Source: an uncultured Ulvibacter sp. (GTDB lineage Bacteria; Bacteroidota; Bacteroidia; Flavobacteriales; Flavobacteriaceae). From it: a stretch of DNA of 64,000 nt. The translations under genes and the position numbers were made by a program. Of the stretch, positions 1-7,688 are shown piece after piece. The notes beneath the pieces were generated by a model. That model did no database searches and was not told the DNA's origin. It saw nothing but the letters and a program-made list of their open reading frames with translations. Position 1 is the first letter of the stretch. Every line of letters begins with the position of its first letter. Where the stretch lies: positions 124,001-188,000 of the forward strand of contig CALSSW010000002.1 of NCBI GenBank assembly GCA_943789105.1, in the 5' to 3' direction.

Positions 1-184
1 CTTTTATGGCCATAAAGGAGGTTCCTTGACCTTGTTCTTTTAAGATGCGGCGCTCTTTGATTCCTGTTCTTGAGGTAATCCACTCATCGTTGGTGTCTAC
101 CATTGTTGCCAGTATTTTGTTTGTTAAAACATACTCAGGAACATAGCCTCCAACAGCAGTAATTGCAGCAGTAATGGTACTCAT
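1..184 (-). CDS. fabH: 3-oxoacyl-ACP synthase III (FabH), 5' part only
   Basis: FabH starts fatty-acid synthesis in the cytoplasm by condensing an acyl-CoA with malonyl-ACP. Only about 61 codons are present (ATG at 182-184); the gene leaves the window at its left edge. The visible N-terminus has the strand [11 protein letters not shown] and the family signature [14 protein letters not shown]. The catalytic Cys-His-Asn triad lies outside the window, so activity cannot be judged. It is downstream of yceD and rpmF in the same direction, the conserved yceD-rpmF-fabH order. Here 174 bp and a hairpin terminator separate it from rpmF, so I infer that it has its own promoter. Confidence 0.9.
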   Translation of the reverse strand, partial: MSTITAAITAVGGYVPEYVLTNKILATMVDTNDEWITSRTGIKERRILKEQGQGTSFMAIK

Positions 185-303
185 AGAATTTGTTTAAATT
201 CAGTAAAAAGAGTCAAAATCTCTCTAAAAAGCCCGAAAAATAGTCAATTTTAATCAAAAACAAGGCTTTTTTGATTTTTTTGATTTTTACTAATAGCTAA
301 GAA

Positions 304-333
304 AACAAAAAACTCTCACAGGTTGTGAGAGTT
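304..333 (-). terminator. Intrinsic terminator after rpmF
   Basis: A perfect 10-bp stem (311-320 with 324-333) closes a 3-nt loop. Read on the minus strand, the stem is followed by a run of T. It lies 26 bp past the rpmF stop and before fabH, so it would end or attenuate the yceD-rpmF transcript. Confidence 0.75.
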
Positions 334-358
334 CTCATTATATCACTTTTTATAAGCC

Positions 359-556
359 CTATGCTTCTACTTCTTCTACTGCGTCAATAACAATTTGACC
401 ACGGTAGTATAGTTTACCTTCATGCCAGTGCGCTCTATGGTAAAGGTGCGATTCTCCGGTTGTAGGATCTGTAGCAATTTGCGGTGCAACTGCTTTGTAA
501 TGTGTTCTTCTTTTATCTCTTCTAGTTTTGGAGATTTTTCTCTTAGGATGTGCCAT
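359..556 (-). CDS. rpmF: 50S ribosomal protein L32
   Basis: L32 is a small protein of the large ribosomal subunit. The 65-residue product opens with [19 protein letters not shown], the diagnostic basic N-terminus of the family. It has no cysteine, so it is the zinc-free form; many other bacteria have a four-Cys C-terminal half. It follows yceD by 6 bp, so the two are almost certainly co-transcribed. A strong hairpin terminator follows. The length is normal for Bacteroidota. Confidence 0.97.
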   Translation of the reverse strand: MAHPKRKISKTRRDKRRTHYKAVAPQIATDPTTGESHLYHRAHWHEGKLYYRGQIVIDAVEEVEA

Positions 557-562
557 TACGCT

Positions 563-1120
563 CTATTTATTTTCGTTTAGTAAATTTTTTAATGAATCCC
601 ATCTTGGATCTGTTGGTCCTTGTTGGAGTTCTTCTATATCTTCTTTGGGTGCCTTTGGGCTTAACTCTTCAAGTTTGTCGAGAATGTCACTTTGCAGTGT
701 TCCATCTTCTATTCCTGGGTGTATTCTTCTGCTGGGTAAATTTAAAATTACAGACTCATAAATGAATTGTTGAATATTAACCTCATAACTTCCGTGTGGA
801 ATTTGTAGTAAATCTTCATTTTCATCATTAAAATCATCTCCAAACTTTACAATAAAATGATAGCTTCCCCCCACAAGCTCGTTGTAAGGCTCGTTGGTTA
901 CATCACAATTTACATTTACATCACCCGTGTAGGTTAATGTAAACTCCATAAAGGTTGTTTTTTTATCTAGCAGTACGTCCAGAGAAATGGCTGCTCCATT
1001 AAACTCGTCATACTCAAAATGCTCAAAGAACGTATTGTCTATTGTAAAATCAAAGTGATGCTCTCCAAGTTTCAACCCAACAAAAGGGATTGTAAATTCT
1101 TTCAAATCTCTCATAATCAC
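563..1120 (-). CDS. YceD family protein (DUF177)
   Basis: A 185-residue cytoplasmic protein of the YceD/DUF177 family. In other bacteria this family is linked to ribosomal RNA accumulation and nearly always precedes rpmF. The call rests on that position (6-bp gap to rpmF) and on the sequence: an N-terminal part beginning MRDLKEFTIPFVGLKLGEHHF, an acidic middle and the C-terminal WDSLKNLLNE that closes many family members. Typical cysteines are absent, as is common in Bacteroidota. The start could be either of two Met codons three apart (MIM). The molecular function is unproven. Confidence 0.85.
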   Translation of the reverse strand: MIMRDLKEFTIPFVGLKLGEHHFDFTIDNTFFEHFEYDEFNGAAISLDVLLDKKTTFMEFTLTYTGDVNVNCDVTNEPYNELVGGSYHFIVKFGDDFNDENEDLLQIPHGSYEVNIQQFIYESVILNLPSRRIHPGIEDGTLQSDILDKLEELSPKAPKEDIEELQQGPTDPRWDSLKNLLNENK

Positions 1121-1198
1121 ACCAAATTGAAATATCCGCCTTACGCATAAAGCGGCTGCAAAGATAAAAAATTATTTCATTTGCAAATTATTTTATCA

Positions 1199-2257
1199 CT
1201 ACTTTTTTACAAAGGGCTTGCGCTTGCTAATTTTTAAGGGGTTTTCTGCAGAAACCAGATATGCTTTCCTTGTTTTATGTATGGTAATGGCGCTAAAAAC
1301 TGCTGCTCTAAAGGAGGAGAAGTCTGCCTTGTTTTTACCAGCAATATCATAGGCGGTGCCGTGGTCTGGAGAGGTTCTTATCTCACTAAGTCCGGCGGTG
1401 TAGTTTACCCCAAAGCCAAAGGCAAGGGTCTTAAAAGGTACAAGACCTTGGTCATGGTAGGAGGCTATAATAACATCAAAGTTTTTATAGTTTGCACTAC
1501 CAAAAAAACTGTCTGCGGCATAAGGGCCAAAAACCGTTTTACCATTATTGCGTAAGTTATCTAGTGTTGGGCGCATAATTGTGTCATCCTCATTTCCAAT
1601 AACACCGTTGTCTCCAGTGTGAGGATTAATCCCTAAAACGGCTATTTTTGGTTTGGCAATTCCAAAATCTTGAATTAGGGTTTTATGTATGGTGTTGATC
1701 TTTTTTTCTATGACCTCCCTGGTAATGTTTGCCGAAATGTCTTTTACCGCTACATGGTCTGTCAAAAGGCCTACTCTTAGGCTTTCTGAAATCATCAACA
1801 TCAAACTGTCTCCTTCCAATTGTTGTTGTAAATAATCTGTGTGGCCAGGAAAATTAAAGCGCTCTGACTGTATGTTTGCTTTGTTTATTGGAGCGGTTAC
1901 AAGGGCGTGTATCGTGTTTTGTTTAAGCGCTAATACTGCAGCCTCTAATGACCTTACAGCATACTGGCCAATAGTGTTGTCTTGTTTTCCAAAATCAATC
2001 GCTACGGGCTCTTTCCATAGGTTGAGAACATTTATTTTTTTGGGGATAATTTTATCTAAGGCGTCAATCCCGTGAAGGTTTAGTTCAATGGAGTAGTGTT
2101 TTTTAAAGAAAGACATCACCTTAACAGAGGCAAAAATAACAGGCGTGCAAAATTCTAGCATTCTTGAATCTTGAAACGTTTTAAGCACAATCTCACTGCC
2201 AATGCCGTTTAGATCGCCAATTGAGATTCCTACTATTATTTTATCTTGATTACTCAT
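1199..2257 (-). CDS. pdxA: 4-hydroxythreonine-4-phosphate dehydrogenase
   Basis: PdxA oxidises 4-phosphohydroxy-L-threonine in the DXP-dependent route to pyridoxal 5'-phosphate. The 352-residue protein shows the N-terminal GISIGDLNGIGSE motif and the three metal-binding histidine motifs PGHTDY, YHDQGLVPFK and SPDHGTAYDIAGK. The start chosen is the ATG at 2255-2257 (MSNQDKI). An upstream in-frame Met would add 12 residues that do not resemble the family. It is divergent from riboflavin synthase with 53 bp between starts, so the two cofactor genes share a short control region. It lies upstream of yceD in the same direction across a 78-bp gap. Confidence 0.95.
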   Translation of the reverse strand: MSNQDKIIVGISIGDLNGIGSEIVLKTFQDSRMLEFCTPVIFASVKVMSFFKKHYSIELNLHGIDALDKIIPKKINVLNLWKEPVAIDFGKQDNTIGQYAVRSLEAAVLALKQNTIHALVTAPINKANIQSERFNFPGHTDYLQQQLEGDSLMLMISESLRVGLLTDHVAVKDISANITREVIEKKINTIHKTLIQDFGIAKPKIAVLGINPHTGDNGVIGNEDDTIMRPTLDNLRNNGKTVFGPYAADSFFGSANYKNFDVIIASYHDQGLVPFKTLAFGFGVNYTAGLSEIRTSPDHGTAYDIAGKNKADFSSFRAAVFSAITIHKTRKAYLVSAENPLKISKRKPFVKK

Positions 2258-2310
2258 ACAGGTCGTTTCTTTATCGTTATTTTTGTAGTGCAAATGTAAC
2301 CAAATTACTC

Positions 2311-2901
2311 ATGTTTACAGGAATAATTGAATCCTTAGGTAAAATAAAATCACTCTCTAAAGAGGGAGAGAACTTACACATAGAGGTAGCCAGCGAGCTT
2401 GCTCCAATGTTAAAAATTGACCAAAGTGTCTCGCACAACGGGGTGTGCCTTACGGTTGTCTCTCTAACAGAAACCAGCTATGTTGTTACGGCAATCAAAG
2501 AAACCCTAGATAAAACCAATATTGGGCAACTAGAGGTGGGTGCTGTTGTCAATTTAGAGCGGGCCATGAAACTTGGAGATAGACTAGACGGGCATATTGT
2601 ACAGGGTCATGTTGATCAAACCGCTATATGCCAAGAAATAAAAAAGCAAAACGGTAGCTGGGTGTTTACCTTTACCTATGACAGTTCTTTAAACAACATC
2701 ACCATAGAAAAGGGCTCTGTTACAGTAAACGGAGTGAGTCTTACTGTGGTAGATTCTAGACCAAACACCTTTAATGTTGCCATCATACCCTACACCTACC
2801 AGCATACAAACTTTAACACCTTTGTAAAAAATACGATGGTAAACTTAGAGTTTGATGTCATTGGTAAATACGTAAAGCGCATAACCCAAGGATATCTATA
2901 G
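2311..2901 (+). CDS. ribE: Riboflavin synthase, alpha subunit
   Basis: It dismutates two 6,7-dimethyl-8-ribityllumazine molecules to riboflavin and a pyrimidine product. The 196-residue protein starts with the universal MFTGIIE at 2311; an upstream in-frame start would add 30 unrelated residues. It is built of two lumazine-binding repeats: residues 1-97, with the motif SLTETSYVV, and about 98-190, beginning GHVDQ and containing VNGVSLTVVD. Length and repeats match the family. No FMN-riboswitch-like structure is seen in the 53-bp gap to pdxA. A strong bidirectional terminator follows the stop. Confidence 0.97.
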   Translation: MFTGIIESLGKIKSLSKEGENLHIEVASELAPMLKIDQSVSHNGVCLTVVSLTETSYVVTAIKETLDKTNIGQLEVGAVVNLERAMKLGDRLDGHIVQGHVDQTAICQEIKKQNGSWVFTFTYDSSLNNITIEKGSVTVNGVSLTVVDSRPNTFNVAIIPYTYQHTNFNTFVKNTMVNLEFDVIGKYVKRITQGYL

Positions 2902-2920
2902 TTTTTCTATTACAACAAAA

Positions 2921-2950
2921 AAGCCCCGCAAATTGCGGGGCTTTTTTTTG
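2921..2950. terminator. Bidirectional terminator
   Basis: A GC-rich hairpin spans 2923-2941 (arms GCCCCGCAA and TTGCGGGGC). It is flanked by an A-run on the left and a T-run on the right, so it works for the plus-strand riboflavin synthase gene and for the minus-strand lipoprotein gene that ends at 2964. Confidence 0.9.
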
Positions 2951-2963
2951 AGGGTATCACAAA

Positions 2964-3512
2964 CTACTCTTTTACTTTTTCTTCTTGCTCTTGCACCAGC
3001 ACTCTCTCGTTTACAGAAAACTGTTTGATTTTACCATCAACAACAAGAGCGTCATGCACTTGGTTCACTTTCACTTCTTGGCCCTCAACAGTAAGAGTAA
3101 GGTCGTGCCCGGAGGTTATCCACTGTTGTGTTTTTCCTTCTTTATCTGTGTACATGTTCGTGATTAGAAACTTTGTAGTCCAGATTGGGTTGGTTTGTTC
3201 AAACCAAGTAGTTAAAAATTCCATGTGCGCCTCTGTCCCTTTAATAACCTCACCTTTTGGGCCATATGCCACAAAGTCTTTGTCGGCATTTAAAGCCGCA
3301 ATAGTTTCAAGGTCTCTCTCGTTATGGGCTTTTAGGTATGTTTCCCAAAGAGAAACAGCAGCCATATCTCCTCCATACAAAGAGATTTTTTCCCCTTTGT
3401 CGGTAATTTCAAATCCAATTTCTTGAGGCGCTGACGCTTGATTTGAATCTGCGGGTGGTACGCATGCGTACAATAAAGCGATACTAAGAGATGCTAAAAT
3501 AAGTTTTTTCAT
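2964..3512 (-). CDS. Lipoprotein with NTF2-like (SnoaL/DUF4440) fold
   Basis: A 182-residue exported protein. The N-terminus MKKLILASLSIALLYAC is a lipoprotein signal with the acylated Cys at residue 17. The rest resembles the NTF2-like family: an N-terminal helix with WETYLKAHNERDLETIAAL, then DFVAYGPKGEVIKGTEAHMEFL and a C-terminal sheet with VNQVHDALVVDGKIKQF. In such proteins the cone-shaped pocket binds a small ligand or has catalytic residues, but I cannot identify a substrate. It stands alone between two terminators. The family call is from motif resemblance only. Confidence 0.75.
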   Translation of the reverse strand: MKKLILASLSIALLYACVPPADSNQASAPQEIGFEITDKGEKISLYGGDMAAVSLWETYLKAHNERDLETIAALNADKDFVAYGPKGEVIKGTEAHMEFLTTWFEQTNPIWTTKFLITNMYTDKEGKTQQWITSGHDLTLTVEGQEVKVNQVHDALVVDGKIKQFSVNERVLVQEQEEKVKE

Positions 3513-3708
3513 TTCATGTTGATTTAATAGTTAGGTACCAAATGTATTGTTTATTTATATTAATTGCAATGCGAGTTTAATTTGTTTAGCGCATTGGTTT
3601 TAATTAAAAAATAATATCAAAAATTAATTGCTTTAAAGAAGTAATATGTTAAGTTTGTTGTGCGCAAGGTAGAGAAAATGGTTGGCAATATATTTTTTAT
3701 TACAAAAA

Positions 3709-3740
3709 AAGGCCTGGGTTAAATCCCGGGCCTTTTTTTT
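3709..3740 (-). terminator. Terminator of the T9SS cargo gene
   Basis: The hairpin at 3711-3732 has an 8-bp stem (GGCCTGGG with CCCGGGCC, one G-T pair). On the minus strand it is followed by a T-run. It lies 56 bp beyond the stop of the gene at 3788-4795. A T-run on the other side means it could also stop plus-strand transcription. Confidence 0.8.
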
Positions 3741-3787
3741 GGATAAAGCAAACAAAATGATTTATTTAAATCTTAACAAAGTAATTA

Positions 3788-4795
3788 TTACTTCACTATA
3801 ATTCTCGCTGTCTTATCTATGCTTGAGCCCTCTAAGGACGCCTTTACTAGGTAAACCCCTGGTGCATATCCTGACATGTCTAAAACTGTTTTATATGTAT
3901 GTGCTGTTAGTTGTTCTAGATCCACGCGCTTAATGTTTTGTCCCAACATGTTGAAAACAGATACCATGCTTTTTTGATTTGAAGGTGTGCTTAGTAATAC
4001 TTCAAAGTGATTGTTTGGTAGTGATACTAAAGTTAAATCAGGGTTATTGTATTGATAGTCTGTGTTGTTTAGTGTGACACCAGTGATAAATTTAGTAACC
4101 GAGGAGGATCCTGGAGGGCACTGGCCACTTTGTGTGATAACCGAGGTTCGAACTAGAGGAGTCGCGAACCCTTCAGCCCACCATTCCCAGGCTTGTAATT
4201 CATTTAAACATGGTGGCGAACCTATTTGTCCATCAGTGAAGTTTTGAATAGACTCAACAAGAACAACATTGTCATAAACCGATCCGTCTGGCATCGTTAC
4301 AGAACCAGATGAAAGTGCTGTAAATTGAACTTCGTGGTTTCTCTCTAAAGCAGGTGGGCATCCCGTACAGGTAAATGGAACATCAAGTATTTGATCTGTA
4401 CTTGTGTCGCCCACACTAAAGGGATAGGGAAACAATAATAGTGGCGAGTCATAAGCTGTATTTATAACGGTTCTCTCGCCGTGGTATGAGCTTGCCGTAG
4501 CATCGAAGCCAAGAAAAAATTGTTGCCCATCCTCATATTTTACATGAGTTGCATTTGGGTAATTATTAGAATAATTAGAGTCTGACACTAGTGCTAGTTC
4601 AATAAACGAATCGCTGTCTGTTGTGATTTGTGAAAAGTCCCAGTCTCCCGAGGTTGAGAAATCGATAAGACTGTTTTTTACAGAAACTTCATATATAACC
4701 CCCTGGTCTGGAATAGATGGTTGTGTTATTGCTTCTGTTTGAGAGAATACGGCATGGGATAGAATTGAAAATAATAAAAAGGCTGCTTTTTTCAT
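3788..4795 (-). CDS. Secreted protein with type IX secretion sorting domain
   Basis: A 335-residue exported protein of unknown specific function. A signal peptide (MKKAAFLLFSILSHAVFS, cleavage near residue 18-19) is followed by a body with four Cys clustered as CTGCPP and PPCLN. The C-terminal region, about residues 262-335, is a type A sorting domain: VSVFNMLGQNIKR, then SGYAPGVYLVKA and the terminal ARIIVK. Such domains send proteins through the type IX machinery to the surface, where the tail is removed. The middle part is not recognised. The gene is monocistronic, with its own terminator. Confidence 0.85.
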   Translation of the reverse strand: MKKAAFLLFSILSHAVFSQTEAITQPSIPDQGVIYEVSVKNSLIDFSTSGDWDFSQITTDSDSFIELALVSDSNYSNNYPNATHVKYEDGQQFFLGFDATASSYHGERTVINTAYDSPLLLFPYPFSVGDTSTDQILDVPFTCTGCPPALERNHEVQFTALSSGSVTMPDGSVYDNVVLVESIQNFTDGQIGSPPCLNELQAWEWWAEGFATPLVRTSVITQSGQCPPGSSSVTKFITGVTLNNTDYQYNNPDLTLVSLPNNHFEVLLSTPSNQKSMVSVFNMLGQNIKRVDLEQLTAHTYKTVLDMSGYAPGVYLVKASLEGSSIDKTARIIVK

Positions 4796-4937
4796 GATTT
4801 AATGATTTAATGATTAGTTTTAATTAGCAATTTAAGAAAAATAATGCTTACCCTAAAACAACTGGACTTCATGGTTAGAGATAAGATTCCCAGCTTTTGT
4901 GGGTTTCCGTAAATGGAAAGCTGCTACGTCATTAGTA

Positions 4938-4953
4938 GTTAAAGATTGTAAAA
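4938..4953 (+). repeat. 16-bp repeat, left copy
   Basis: GTTAAAGATTGTAAAA occurs here and again at 9143-9158, upstream of the right boundary repeat of the integrated element. Similarity continues weakly for about 10 bp. The spacing to the boundary repeat differs (345 bp here, 141 bp there), and the extra length roughly equals the small lipoprotein gene at 5072-5245. Confidence 0.5.
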
Positions 4954-5032
4954 AATGAAAGAAGCGCTAACACTTTTATCTTAATATATCGATAAAATGT
5001 TGTTTTATTCGTTAAAGTGTGATTTTATTGTA

Positions 5033-5040
5033 TATCTTTG
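5033..5040 (+). promoter_or_regulatory. Putative -7 element of the small lipoprotein gene
   Basis: TATCTTTG fits the Bacteroidota sigma consensus TAnnTTTG and lies 32 bp before the ATG at 5072. I see no clear -33 TTTG at the expected 19-21 bp spacing. Confidence 0.4.
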
Positions 5041-5071
5041 TGTTTTACAGCCCCCAAAAAAACTTAACGTC

Positions 5072-5245
5072 ATGAAAAAACTAATAGTATTGGCCGTTAT
5101 TTTTCAAATAAGTACTTCTTGCGGGGAAAATACACGTGCAACAACAAACCAAAAAAATGTTCGATTAGACAGCTTTGAAAACGTGAGATACAATGCTCTT
5201 GAAGAAGTGAAAAAGGATAGTCTTGAAACAACTAAGGTGATTTAG
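5072..5245 (+). CDS. Small lipoprotein, unknown function
   Basis: A 57-residue protein. MKKLIVLAVIFQISTSC is a short lipoprotein signal with Cys at residue 17, leaving a mature part of only about 41 residues that is charged and ends VKKDSLETTKVI. The ATG at 5072 was chosen because an upstream in-frame ATG (4997) would place 25 residues before the signal peptide, and because a -7 element lies at 5033. It sits just left of the integrated element, 37 bp before the boundary repeat, so it may be chromosomal or left by an earlier event. I do not recognise it. Confidence 0.6.
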   Translation: MKKLIVLAVIFQISTSCGENTRATTNQKNVRLDSFENVRYNALEEVKKDSLETTKVI

Positions 5246-5282
5246 TTCTGGTTGTTAAAACTGGTTGGCAAGGAACGGATAC

Positions 5283-5362
5283 AAAAAAGCCCCTACATCA
5301 CTGTAAAGGCTTTCTTTTTACTTGTGGTCCCACCTGGACTCGAACCAGGGACCACCTGATTA
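5283..5362. repeat. Left boundary direct repeat (attachment site)
   Basis: 80 bp, 78 identical to 9284-9363. It comprises a terminator-like hairpin (AAAGCC... region, 5286-5318) and the tRNA-Met 3' half up to the middle of the anticodon loop, where identity stops at 5362. The end of identity marks the inner limit of the possible crossover. Confidence 0.85.
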
Positions 5363-5414
5363 ACAGTCAGATGCTCTATGCCTTATAATAAGGCTACTAA
5401 CCACTGACACTTAT
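5325..5414 (-). pseudogene. tRNA-like remnant with Asn anticodon and D-loop insertion
   Basis: Read on the minus strand, the 3' half is that of the neighbouring tRNA-Met (T arm, acceptor TGGGACC and A). The anticodon stem-loop, however, is CTGACTGTTAATCAG with anticodon GTT, which is Asn. Further 5', the D arm GTCAGTGGTTAG is recognisable but is interrupted by a perfect hairpin (5380-5394, GCCTTA/TAAGGC). No 5' acceptor strand pairs with the 3' end, so it should not be a functional tRNA. It is the element's own inner flank of the attachment site, which carries tRNA homology beyond the crossover. Confidence 0.6.
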
Positions 5415-5463
5415 GTAGTTAACAAATTACTTTAAAAAGTATTTTAAGTTAATTGCCATATAG

Positions 5464-6513
5464 ATGCCAGAAAAAAGTATTTCGTACCCAAAAGTTTGTA
5501 AACGTTATGATGACTTATATTATGTTGACTTTAGATTGTCCAACAAAAGATATAGGTTATTTAGCGGAAGCAAAATAGGTTCTTCCTTATCCCCTAACAC
5601 ATATCCCTTAAAATTAAGACGTGCTAAAGCTATTGAGTTAGCTGATGAGGTTTACCGTTATTTAATTAGCAATAATTATAGCTTTAATAAGAAATTAGAC
5701 AATGTTGGTTTATTCGATTATTTAATTCAAAAAAAACTATCTGAACCCTTATCTAAATCTTATCACAAGTGTTTAAATAGTATTGCTATTAAATTAAGAA
5801 ATGAGTTGTTATCAAAAGGAAATATAAGTGTTGACTTTATAGATAGTATTTCTTTGAGAAACAATAACAATACAAGTTACAACACAACAAGAAGGCACGT
5901 TAATGTATTGATTAATTATCTGTTTGATAATGGTTTTAATATTAATAAATCTAAACTTAAAAACAGAAAACAAAAAGAGGCACTTCATAAGTCAATCATT
6001 AATGTAAAGGACTTATTGGAGGATATAAAAATATTTAATCACAATTTATACCTATGTGCACTTTTAACTTATGGTTGTCTATTAAGACCCCATCAAGAAG
6101 TTAGAAACTTAAAGTGGAGTGACTTTAATAGTGATTTAAGTTTTATAAGTTTATCTGGAGATAAGATTAAATCTAAACGAAATAGAATAGTTCCAGTACC
6201 CTCTTACATAAGAGATATACTTGTAAAAGGAGAAAGAGATAATAATATCTTTTCTGGTAAACGGCAACCTTTAAATCAAGACTATTTTAAGACGCTTTGG
6301 GGGCGTTTTAAGAGACAATCTAACTTGCTTGAACAAGACCAAACATTGTACTCTTTTAGGCACTCTGGTGCTATAGAAATATTTAAGAGAACTGGTTCTA
6401 TAACCAAGCTACAGAAAGCTATGGGACATTCATCTATAAATGTAAGTTTAACCTACTTAAGAGGTTTAGAAATAGCTGAACTGAAGGAAGAAGATATGCC
6501 TATGGTTTATTAG
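5464..6513 (+). CDS. Tyrosine recombinase / integrase
   Basis: A 349-residue site-specific integrase expected to insert and excise this element at tRNA-Met. An N-terminal arm-binding part and a SAM-like core-binding domain (about 60-170) precede the catalytic domain. Catalytic residues are visible: Arg in LLRPHQEVRNLKWSDF, Lys in GDKIKSKRNR, box II YSFRHSG (His replaced by Tyr, as in many Bacteroidota integrases), MGHSS and the nucleophile Tyr in VSLTYLRGL. It lies 101 bp inside the left repeat. Its stop codon overlaps the stop of the convergent gene by two bases. It is intact over its full length. Confidence 0.93.
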   Translation: MPEKSISYPKVCKRYDDLYYVDFRLSNKRYRLFSGSKIGSSLSPNTYPLKLRRAKAIELADEVYRYLISNNYSFNKKLDNVGLFDYLIQKKLSEPLSKSYHKCLNSIAIKLRNELLSKGNISVDFIDSISLRNNNNTSYNTTRRHVNVLINYLFDNGFNINKSKLKNRKQKEALHKSIINVKDLLEDIKIFNHNLYLCALLTYGCLLRPHQEVRNLKWSDFNSDLSFISLSGDKIKSKRNRIVPVPSYIRDILVKGERDNNIFSGKRQPLNQDYFKTLWGRFKRQSNLLEQDQTLYSFRHSGAIEIFKRTGSITKLQKAMGHSSINVSLTYLRGLEIAELKEEDMPMVY

Positions 6514-7265
6514 TCCTCTTCAATAGATATAAATGAGATGTTTGTTATTTTTTGTTCTGTTTTCATAACGTCGGATATTGTAGAACAACCAGAAACACTT
6601 TGTATTGGCATACCAAAATACATGCTCGATTTATAACTATAACCTTCTGCTGCAGCAAGTTTTAAATATGACTTAAAAAAAGACTGTGACGGTTTTTTAA
6701 ATTGTCGTCTAGTTATAATTTCTATGTCTAAGTTTTTAATACATTTTGAATTGGAGACAATGTAGTTGTATTTAAGAGTAGCTGTAATTCTCGCCTTATA
6801 TTGTTTAGGCTCTTTTTTTACTGGCTTTGGCTTTGCTTGTTTTGGCTTTGCTAGTAGTGATTTCTTCTTCAATAATTGGATTTCGTTTTTTAGTTTAGTA
6901 TTCTCTGTTTTTAACTTATTATTCGAAGTTTGCAACTCTTTTAATTGAGTTTTCAATTCTTTAAGTTCAGTAGAATTGTCTTTGACGGGTTTAGCTTTTC
7001 TCTTTGTTGTTTTAACCGAACTTTTGACAGTACTTTTCTTCTTTGATTTAGAGGAATTTATCTCATCATACAGACCAATGTAATCTTTAGAAGAATTCCA
7101 CCTTCCTTTATCTGATATTTTCACAATACGACCAGCAGCTTGGCTCTTCAGCCATTCATACTTTTTATGTTTTGCATCGACTTTTAGTTCGTCTTTTGTT
7201 GAAGTAAGTGTAAAAACACCCGTCTTTTTATTGAAATTAATTATGTAAGGAGTTGTTGAAGCCAT
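6510..7265 (-). CDS. Orphan basic coiled-coil protein of the element
   Basis: I do not recognise this 251-residue protein. Three parts can be seen. An N-terminal part of about 75 residues has alternating strands (TPYIINFNKKTGVFTLT) and KGRWNSSKDYIGLYDEI. A strongly basic linker follows, then a heptad-type coiled coil (about 100-145, with LKELKTQLKELQ and LKTENTKLKNEI). After a KPKP-rich hinge, the C-terminal 90 residues are of mixed character, with two Cys. The start is the ATG at 7263-7265; an upstream Met would add 11 residues. It is convergent with the integrase. The lysine-rich profile suggests nucleic-acid binding, an inference only. Confidence 0.7.
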   Translation of the reverse strand: MASTTPYIINFNKKTGVFTLTSTKDELKVDAKHKKYEWLKSQAAGRIVKISDKGRWNSSKDYIGLYDEINSSKSKKKSTVKSSVKTTKRKAKPVKDNSTELKELKTQLKELQTSNNKLKTENTKLKNEIQLLKKKSLLAKPKQAKPKPVKKEPKQYKARITATLKYNYIVSNSKCIKNLDIEIITRRQFKKPSQSFFKSYLKLAAAEGYSYKSSMYFGMPIQSVSGCSTISDVMKTEQKITNISFISIEED

Positions 7266-7397
7266 AAATGAAGTATTTGGTTTACCCAAATATAACACTA
7301 CTACCTAAAACATACAATCACTTTCCCTTTAAAGAGTATATAGTTCTTGTAAGAAATAGGTTTGGTATAGCTTTCTATAATAGCTTCTCTTGGGTTA

Positions 7398-7688
7398 TTA
7401 ATTTCTAATAGCATTATCAAGTTGTTTATCTGAATAATCACTTAATCTATCTATTATTTCTACTGTGAAGTTTTGTTGTTGTTCTACTTCCTCTTGTTGA
7501 GGTTTTGTAAGCACATAAGGCATTGCTAATTGTATTAGTTTTAGTCTTTCAGCCTTTGTCATATCTTCTATATCAAAAGAGGCTATAACCTCATCTATTA
7601 GCTTTGATAGCTTTTCTTTTATCTTATTACTTAATTTATTAGGTGTCCCTTTTTGTCTACCTCCAAATTTCTTTCCAGTTGTATTCAT
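7398..7688 (-). CDS. Small element protein with GGRQKGTPNK N-terminus
   Basis: A 96-residue protein. The N-terminal GGRQKGTPNKLSNKIKEKL resembles the GRPKGTPNK opening found on small proteins of phages and integrative elements, which looks like an AT-hook or basic DNA-contact arm. Helices follow (LIDEVIASFDIEDMTKAERLKLIQLAMPYVL), ending in an acidic, Gln-rich tail. It may be a DNA-binding accessory factor such as a directionality or packaging protein, but no specific family can be assigned. It is transcribed with the 251-residue gene across a 132-bp gap. Confidence 0.65.
   Translation of the reverse strand: MNTTGKKFGGRQKGTPNKLSNKIKEKLSKLIDEVIASFDIEDMTKAERLKLIQLAMPYVLTKPQQEEVEQQQNFTVEIIDRLSDYSDKQLDNAIRN

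Noticed and set aside
2221..2310. N-terminal extension of riboflavin synthase
   Set aside because: The 30 extra residues overlap pdxA and precede the universal MFTGIIE start.
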